This document shows positions 60,201-64,000 of a stretch of 64,000 bases of DNA, one piece after another. The stretch comes from Streptomyces misionensis (GTDB lineage Bacteria; Actinomycetota; Actinomycetes; Streptomycetales; Streptomycetaceae). Every line of letters begins with the position of its first letter. Within the stretch, counting starts at the first letter, position 1. The stretch lies in the NCBI RefSeq assembly GCF_900104815.1, contig NZ_FNTD01000004.1, positions 4,852,501 to 4,916,500 of the forward strand. The letters are read 5' to 3'. Below the pieces are notes generated by a model that saw only the letters and a list, made by a program, of their open reading frames with translations, did not search any database and had not been told where the DNA came from. The position numbers and the translations under genes are program-made.

Positions 60201-60233
60201 ACCTTCGCACCTCCCGGAAGGAAGCCACCAGCC

Positions 60234-61517
60234 ATGGCCATGGACGCCATCTCCGTCATCCGCACCAAGCGGGACCGCGGCGAGCTGACCGACGAGCAGA
60301 TCGACTGGGTCATCGACGCGTACACCCGCGGCGAGGTCGCCGACGAGCAGATGTCCGCGCTCGCCATGGCGATCCTGCTCAACGGCATGAACCGGGGTGA
60401 GATCGCCCGCTGGACGGCGGCCATGATCGCCTCCGGCGAGCGCATGGACTTCTCCACGCTGTCCCGGCCGACCGCCGACAAGCACTCCACCGGAGGCGTC
60501 GGCGACAAGATCACCCTGCCGCTGGCCCCGCTGGTCGCGGCCTGCGGCGCGGCCGTACCGCAGCTGTCCGGCCGGGGCCTCGGCCACACCGGCGGCACCC
60601 TCGACAAGCTGGAGTCCATCCCCGGCTGGCGCGCCCTGCTCTCCAACGAGGAGATGCTGGACGTGCTGGACTCGGTCGGCGCGGTGATCTGCGCGGCGGG
60701 CGACGGTCTGGCCCCCGCCGACAAGAAGCTGTACGCGCTGCGCGACGTCACCGGCACCGTCGAGGCGATCCCGCTGATCGCCTCCTCCATCATGTCCAAG
60801 AAGATCGCCGAGGGCACGGGCTCCCTGGTGCTGGACGTGAAGGTCGGCTCCGGCGCCTTCATGAAGACCCTGGCGGACGCCCGTGAGCTGGCCTCCACCA
60901 TGGTGGGCCTGGGCACGGACCACGGCGTGCGCACGGTCGCGCTGCTGACGGACATGTCCACCCCGCTCGGCCTGACGGCGGGCAACGCGCTGGAGGTCCG
61001 CGAGTCGGTGGAGGTCCTGGCGGGCGGCGGCCCGGCGGACGTGGTCGAGCTGACCCTCGCCCTGGCCCGCGAGATGCTGGACGCGGCCGGCCTGAAGGAC
61101 GCCGATCCGGCCAAGGCGCTGGCCGACGGCTCGGCGATGGACGTCTGGCGCCGCATGATCGCGGCCCAGGGCGGCGACCCGGACGCCCCGCTGCCCACCT
61201 CCCGCGAGCAGCACGTGGTGACCGCCCCGTCCTCCGGCGTCCTCACCCGCCTCGACGCCTACGACATCGGCATCGCCGCCTGGCGCCTGGGTGCCGGCCG
61301 CGCCCGCAAGGAGGACCCGGTGCAGGCCGCCGCGGGCGTCGAGCTGCACGCCAAGCCCGGCGACACGGTGACCGAGGGACAGCCCCTGCTGACCCTGCAC
61401 ACCGACACCCCGGACCGCTTCGACTACGCCCTCCAGGCGGTGCGGGGTTCCTTCGACATCGCCGCCCCCGGCACGGACTTCACGCCCACCCCGGTGGTGC
61501 TGGAACGTATCGGCTGA
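60234..61517 (+). CDS. deoA: Thymidine/pyrimidine-nucleoside phosphorylase
   Basis: A 427-residue phosphorylase that splits (deoxy)thymidine or uridine to base and sugar-1-phosphate. It has DAISVIRTKRDRGELTDEQIDWVIDAY, DKHSTGGVGDKITLPLAPLVAACG (the SGRGLGHTGGTLDKLE phosphate site follows), IMSKKIAEGTGSLVLDVKVGSGAFMK and the C-terminal glycine-rich domain. GGAAGGAAGCCACC precedes ATG 60234. Together with cdd and the transporter it allows growth on nucleosides. Confidence 0.95.
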   Translation: MAMDAISVIRTKRDRGELTDEQIDWVIDAYTRGEVADEQMSALAMAILLNGMNRGEIARWTAAMIASGERMDFSTLSRPTADKHSTGGVGDKITLPLAPLVAACGAAVPQLSGRGLGHTGGTLDKLESIPGWRALLSNEEMLDVLDSVGAVICAAGDGLAPADKKLYALRDVTGTVEAIPLIASSIMSKKIAEGTGSLVLDVKVGSGAFMKTLADARELASTMVGLGTDHGVRTVALLTDMSTPLGLTAGNALEVRESVEVLAGGGPADVVELTLALAREMLDAAGLKDADPAKALADGSAMDVWRRMIAAQGGDPDAPLPTSREQHVVTAPSSGVLTRLDAYDIGIAAWRLGAGRARKEDPVQAAAGVELHAKPGDTVTEGQPLLTLHTDTPDRFDYALQAVRGSFDIAAPGTDFTPTPVVLERIG

Positions 61518-61539
61518 CCTGCGGCTTCCTCATACGGAT

Positions 61540-61573
61540 GAACGGGACCGGTGGACCTGCGCCGGTCCCGTTC
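61540..61573 (+). terminator. deoA terminator
   Basis: GAACGGGACCGG (61540-61551) and CCGGTCCCGTTC (61562-61573) form a perfect 12-bp stem with a 10-nt loop, 22 bp after the stop. Confidence 0.75.
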
Positions 61574-61620
61574 GTCTGAACGGCATGACGAGCACTCGGC
61601 GCCCGCCGGCGCGGCCACGC

Positions 61621-62541
61621 TCACCCCAAAACCGTCGCCACCCCCACCAGTACCGGTACCGAGACCACCGTCGACAGGAGGATCGAGTCGCGGGCCAGGG
61701 ACTGGGCGACGTGGTAGCGGGTGGCGTAGGTGAAGAGGTTCTGGGCCGCCGGGAGGGCGGAGGTGACGACCACGTCGAGCAGGGGGGCGCCGTGGAGGTG
61801 GAAGAGGGACGTGGCCAGGGCCCAGGCGGCCAGTGGCTGGCCGAGGGACTTCAACGTCACGGAGAGGAAGACCAGTCGGCGGTCCGGGCCGCGCCAGGGT
61901 GCCGCGCTGCCGTGCAGGGACATGCCGAAGGCCAGCAGGGCCGCGGGGACGGACATGTTGCCGATCAGGGTGAGCGGCTCCATCACCGGGCCGGGGAGCC
62001 TCCAGCCCGCGGCCGACACCACGACCCCCGACAGCGACCCCACCGCGATCGGGTTGCGCAGCGGCGTCAGCAGGCGCTGCGCGAGCGTGCCCTTGCCGCC
62101 CGTGCCCGACAGGTCCAGCACGGTGAGCGCGACCGGCGTGACGAGGACGACCTGGAAGAGCAGCACCGGCGCCACCAGTGACGCGTCGCCGAGGACGTAC
62201 GCGGCGATGGGGATGCCGAGGTTTCCCGAGTTGACGTACCCCGAGCACAGCGCGCCGATCGTCGTACGGCCCGTCCCCCACCGCCGCGCCGCCCCGACCG
62301 CGACGAACACCGCGCAGACCGCCGCCGTGCTCAGCGCCGTCACCAGCAGGCGGGCGGAGAAGAGCACGGACAGATCCGCCCTGGCCAGGGTGGTGAACAG
62401 CAGCGCGGGACCGGCCACCGTGAACGCCAGCCGCGTCAGCACCTCCACGCCCTGCGCCCCGAGCGTCCCGCGCCGCCCGAGCACATAGCCCGCCCCGATC
62501 ACGATCGCGATCACCGCGAAACCGCTGAGTACCCCCGTCAC
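61621..62541 (-). CDS. AEC (auxin efflux carrier) family transporter
   Basis: A 306-residue carrier with about ten helices in two inverted halves. It has FAVIAIVIGAGYVLGRRG, LCSGYVNSGNLGIPIAAYVLG (the helix-break NSGNLGIP motif), LRNPIAVGSLSGVV and LPAAQNLFTYATRY in the second half. Bacterial members export organic acids or amino-acid derivatives. GTG at 62541. Converges with deoA, divergent from the STAS gene. Confidence 0.88.
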   Translation of the reverse strand: MTGVLSGFAVIAIVIGAGYVLGRRGTLGAQGVEVLTRLAFTVAGPALLFTTLARADLSVLFSARLLVTALSTAAVCAVFVAVGAARRWGTGRTTIGALCSGYVNSGNLGIPIAAYVLGDASLVAPVLLFQVVLVTPVALTVLDLSGTGGKGTLAQRLLTPLRNPIAVGSLSGVVVSAAGWRLPGPVMEPLTLIGNMSVPAALLAFGMSLHGSAAPWRGPDRRLVFLSVTLKSLGQPLAAWALATSLFHLHGAPLLDVVVTSALPAAQNLFTYATRYHVAQSLARDSILLSTVVSVPVLVGVATVLG

Positions 62542-62640
62542 GGCCCCAACCCTCCAGCGGGCACGTGCGGTCGGTCAATGTGATTCCGATCGGCCCCGGC
62601 GCCGCGATGAGTTACGCCCCGCCCGGCCGTCTATCTCCCC

Positions 62641-62994
62641 GTGGACGCCGAGGAACTCCCCGTGCTCGTGCTGCCCGGAACCGCGGGGCGCGACGAGGTG
62701 CCGGTGCTCTGTGCGGCCGTACGGGCCGCGCTGGAGCGCACCGGCGCCCGGACCGTCGTGTGCGACGTGGGCGCGCTCGGGCCGCCGGGCCTCGCCGAGG
62801 TGGACCTGCTGGCCCGGCTGGAGCTGGCCGCGCGCCGGGCCGGCGGGCGGATCCGGCTGCGCGCCCCCGCCCCCGCGCTACGCGCCCTCCTCGCCCTCGC
62901 CGGCCTCCGCTTCCAGATGGAGGGGCAGACCGAAGAGCGGGAACCAGCGCCCGGTGTCGAGGAAGCAGTGGAAACCGGTGATCCGGCCCCCTGA
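62641..62994 (+). CDS. STAS-domain protein
   Basis: A 117-residue protein with a SpoIIAA-like STAS fold: [79 protein letters not shown]. The phosphorylatable Ser of anti-anti-sigma factors is not evident (the PGLAEVD position has no Ser), so it may be a non-canonical antagonist. GTG at 62641. The last 117 bases overlap the 3' end of the convergent sigma factor, yet both reading frames look normal to their ends. Confidence 0.75.
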   Translation: MDAEELPVLVLPGTAGRDEVPVLCAAVRAALERTGARTVVCDVGALGPPGLAEVDLLARLELAARRAGGRIRLRAPAPALRALLALAGLRFQMEGQTEEREPAPGVEEAVETGDPAP

Positions 62995-63891
62995 CAGCTC
63001 CAGCACCTGCACCGCCCACGGGCTGAAGCCGCCGTTGTCCGGGTCCGGCTTGTAGTGCGCGAACCCCGGCAGCCCGTTGGCCCGCACCGGCACCAGCCGC
63101 GAGCCGGCACAGGAGGCGCCGATGGTGGACATGAAACCGGTGATGTCCGCCGGACCGCGCAGCCACAGGTCGAACGGCGGCATCGTCATGACCGCGTCCT
63201 CGTGCAGCAGCGCCGTCAGCGCCGCCATGTCGTACCCCTCGAACGCCTTCACATAGCGCTCCAGCAGCTTCTGCTGCTCCTCGTCCAGCGGGTCGGACAC
63301 CTCGCCCTCGGCACCGACCTGCGACCGCTCGGCGAGCGTGGCCCGCGCCCGCTGCAACGCGCTGTTGACCGAGGCGACCGAGGTGTCCAGCAGCTCGGCG
63401 ACCTCGCTCGCCTTCCACGCCAGCACCTCGCGCAGGATCAGCACCGCCCGCTGCTTGGGCGGCAGCTGCTGCAACGCCGCCATGAACGCCAGCCGGACCG
63501 ACTCCTTGGCCACCGCGGCCTCCGCCGGATCGCCCACCGCCGGCAGCACCCGCGCGTCCGGCACCGGCTCCAGCCAGGTGTGGTCGGGGCGCGGGGACAG
63601 CGCCGCCTGCGCCAGCGGCGTCGCGTCGGTCAGATCCATCGGCCGCGCCCGTCTGTTGCCCGCCGACAGCATGTCCAGGCACACGTTCGTCGCGATCCGG
63701 TACAGCCACGAGCGCAGCGACGACCGGCCCTCGAACCGGTCGTGGCTGCGCCAGGCGCGCACCAGCGTGTCCTGCACCGCGTCCTCCGCCTCGAAGGAGG
63801 ACCCGAGCATCCGGTAGCAGTAACCGGTCAGCTCGGTCCGGTGCCTCTCCAGGGCGACGTCGATCCCCGCCGCCGCCGTACCGTCACCCAT
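62878..63891 (-). CDS. ECF sigma factor with C-terminal SnoaL-like domain
   Basis: A 337-residue sigma factor. Region 2 ([36 protein letters not shown]) at about 20-60 and region 4 ([47 protein letters not shown]) at about 140-190 are followed by a SnoaL_2-like domain (about 215-320; [27 protein letters not shown]), as in the SigG/TIGR02960 group. In this group the added domain regulates sigma activity in place of an anti-sigma factor. ATG at 63891. The 109 bp to the window end are the presumed promoter. Confidence 0.9.
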   Translation of the reverse strand: MGDGTAAAGIDVALERHRTELTGYCYRMLGSSFEAEDAVQDTLVRAWRSHDRFEGRSSLRSWLYRIATNVCLDMLSAGNRRARPMDLTDATPLAQAALSPRPDHTWLEPVPDARVLPAVGDPAEAAVAKESVRLAFMAALQQLPPKQRAVLILREVLAWKASEVAELLDTSVASVNSALQRARATLAERSQVGAEGEVSDPLDEEQQKLLERYVKAFEGYDMAALTALLHEDAVMTMPPFDLWLRGPADITGFMSTIGASCAGSRLVPVRANGLPGFAHYKPDPDNGGFSPWAVQVLELSGGRITGFHCFLDTGRWFPLFGLPLHLEAEAGEGEEGA

Positions 63892-64000
63892 CGCCCACCC
63901 GTCCCGTCACCGTTCGTACGCGTCTTCGCGCCCCACCACTCGCGAAGCTACCGCAGCCCACTGACAATGACCGCCGGAGTCGTAAAGCGACCGAATCAGA

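Overview
The window is chromosomal DNA from a high-GC actinomycete, almost certainly a Streptomyces. The evidence is strong G/C bias at third codon positions, many GTG starts, frequent ATGA/GTGA/TGATG gene junctions and typical Streptomyces families. From memory, unchecked here, the gene order resembles the S. coelicolor region around SCO4829-SCO4895, so this is mostly conserved core rather than an island. I see no transposase, phage gene, CRISPR array, rRNA or tRNA.

Layout. 1-3294: the end of a glycine betaine/proline ABC importer operon (ATPase end, a double-length permease, a binding lipoprotein). 3302-9512: PEP-mutase-like and AhpD-like enzymes opposite a MocR-type regulator, an XRE/MmyB regulator, a DMT-type membrane protein, and a small lipoprotein paired with a glutathionylspermidine-synthase-like ATP-grasp protein. 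9559-19694: a secreted nuclease-like protein, glyA behind a ZTP riboswitch, trpS, a 2'-5' RNA ligase-like protein, a DprE2-like reductase, a BrkB-like membrane protein, a D,D-carboxypeptidase and an orphan oligopeptide-binding protein. 19695-28223: Uma2, TetR, VOC and membrane proteins, the sdhCDAB operon, OHCU decarboxylase and a GH20 hexosaminidase.

28512-36865: two tandem modules, each an ECF sigma factor followed by a single-pass membrane partner, with uncharacterised neighbours. A conserved element, TGTGACACT-N11-G(G/C)ACGC(A/T)G, occurs three times in this block. One copy precedes a structured, apparently noncoding stretch ending in a strong hairpin. A methylmalonyl-CoA-mutase-like large subunit and a LeuE-type exporter follow. 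36903-40158: an FAD monooxygenase and its TetR regulator around two perfect TTAACNNNGTTAA operators, then an acyltransferase.

40308-47654: a nonulosonic-acid cell-wall glycopolymer locus. A NeuB-like synthase without the C-terminal SAF domain, a CMP-sialate synthetase fused to a HAD phosphatase and four putative glycosyltransferases fit synthesis and transfer of Kdn (teichulosonic acid). 47774-50633: a WXG100-like protein, a DUF1023-type hydrolase and a lipoprotein, possibly linked to type VII secretion. 50637-54221: an esterase with a MarR regulator, a methyltransferase and an M20 amidohydrolase. 54498-61517: a nucleoside import and salvage locus (BMP lipoprotein, dual ATPase, two permeases, cytidine deaminase, thymidine phosphorylase). 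The ATPase has no canonical start codon and seems to begin at ATC. 61621-64000: an AEC transporter, a STAS protein and an ECF sigma factor with a SnoaL-like C-terminal domain; the last two genes overlap tail to tail.

The parts most worth study are the sigma/partner block with its shared promoter-like element, the Kdn locus, and the WXG/hydrolase/lipoprotein cassette.
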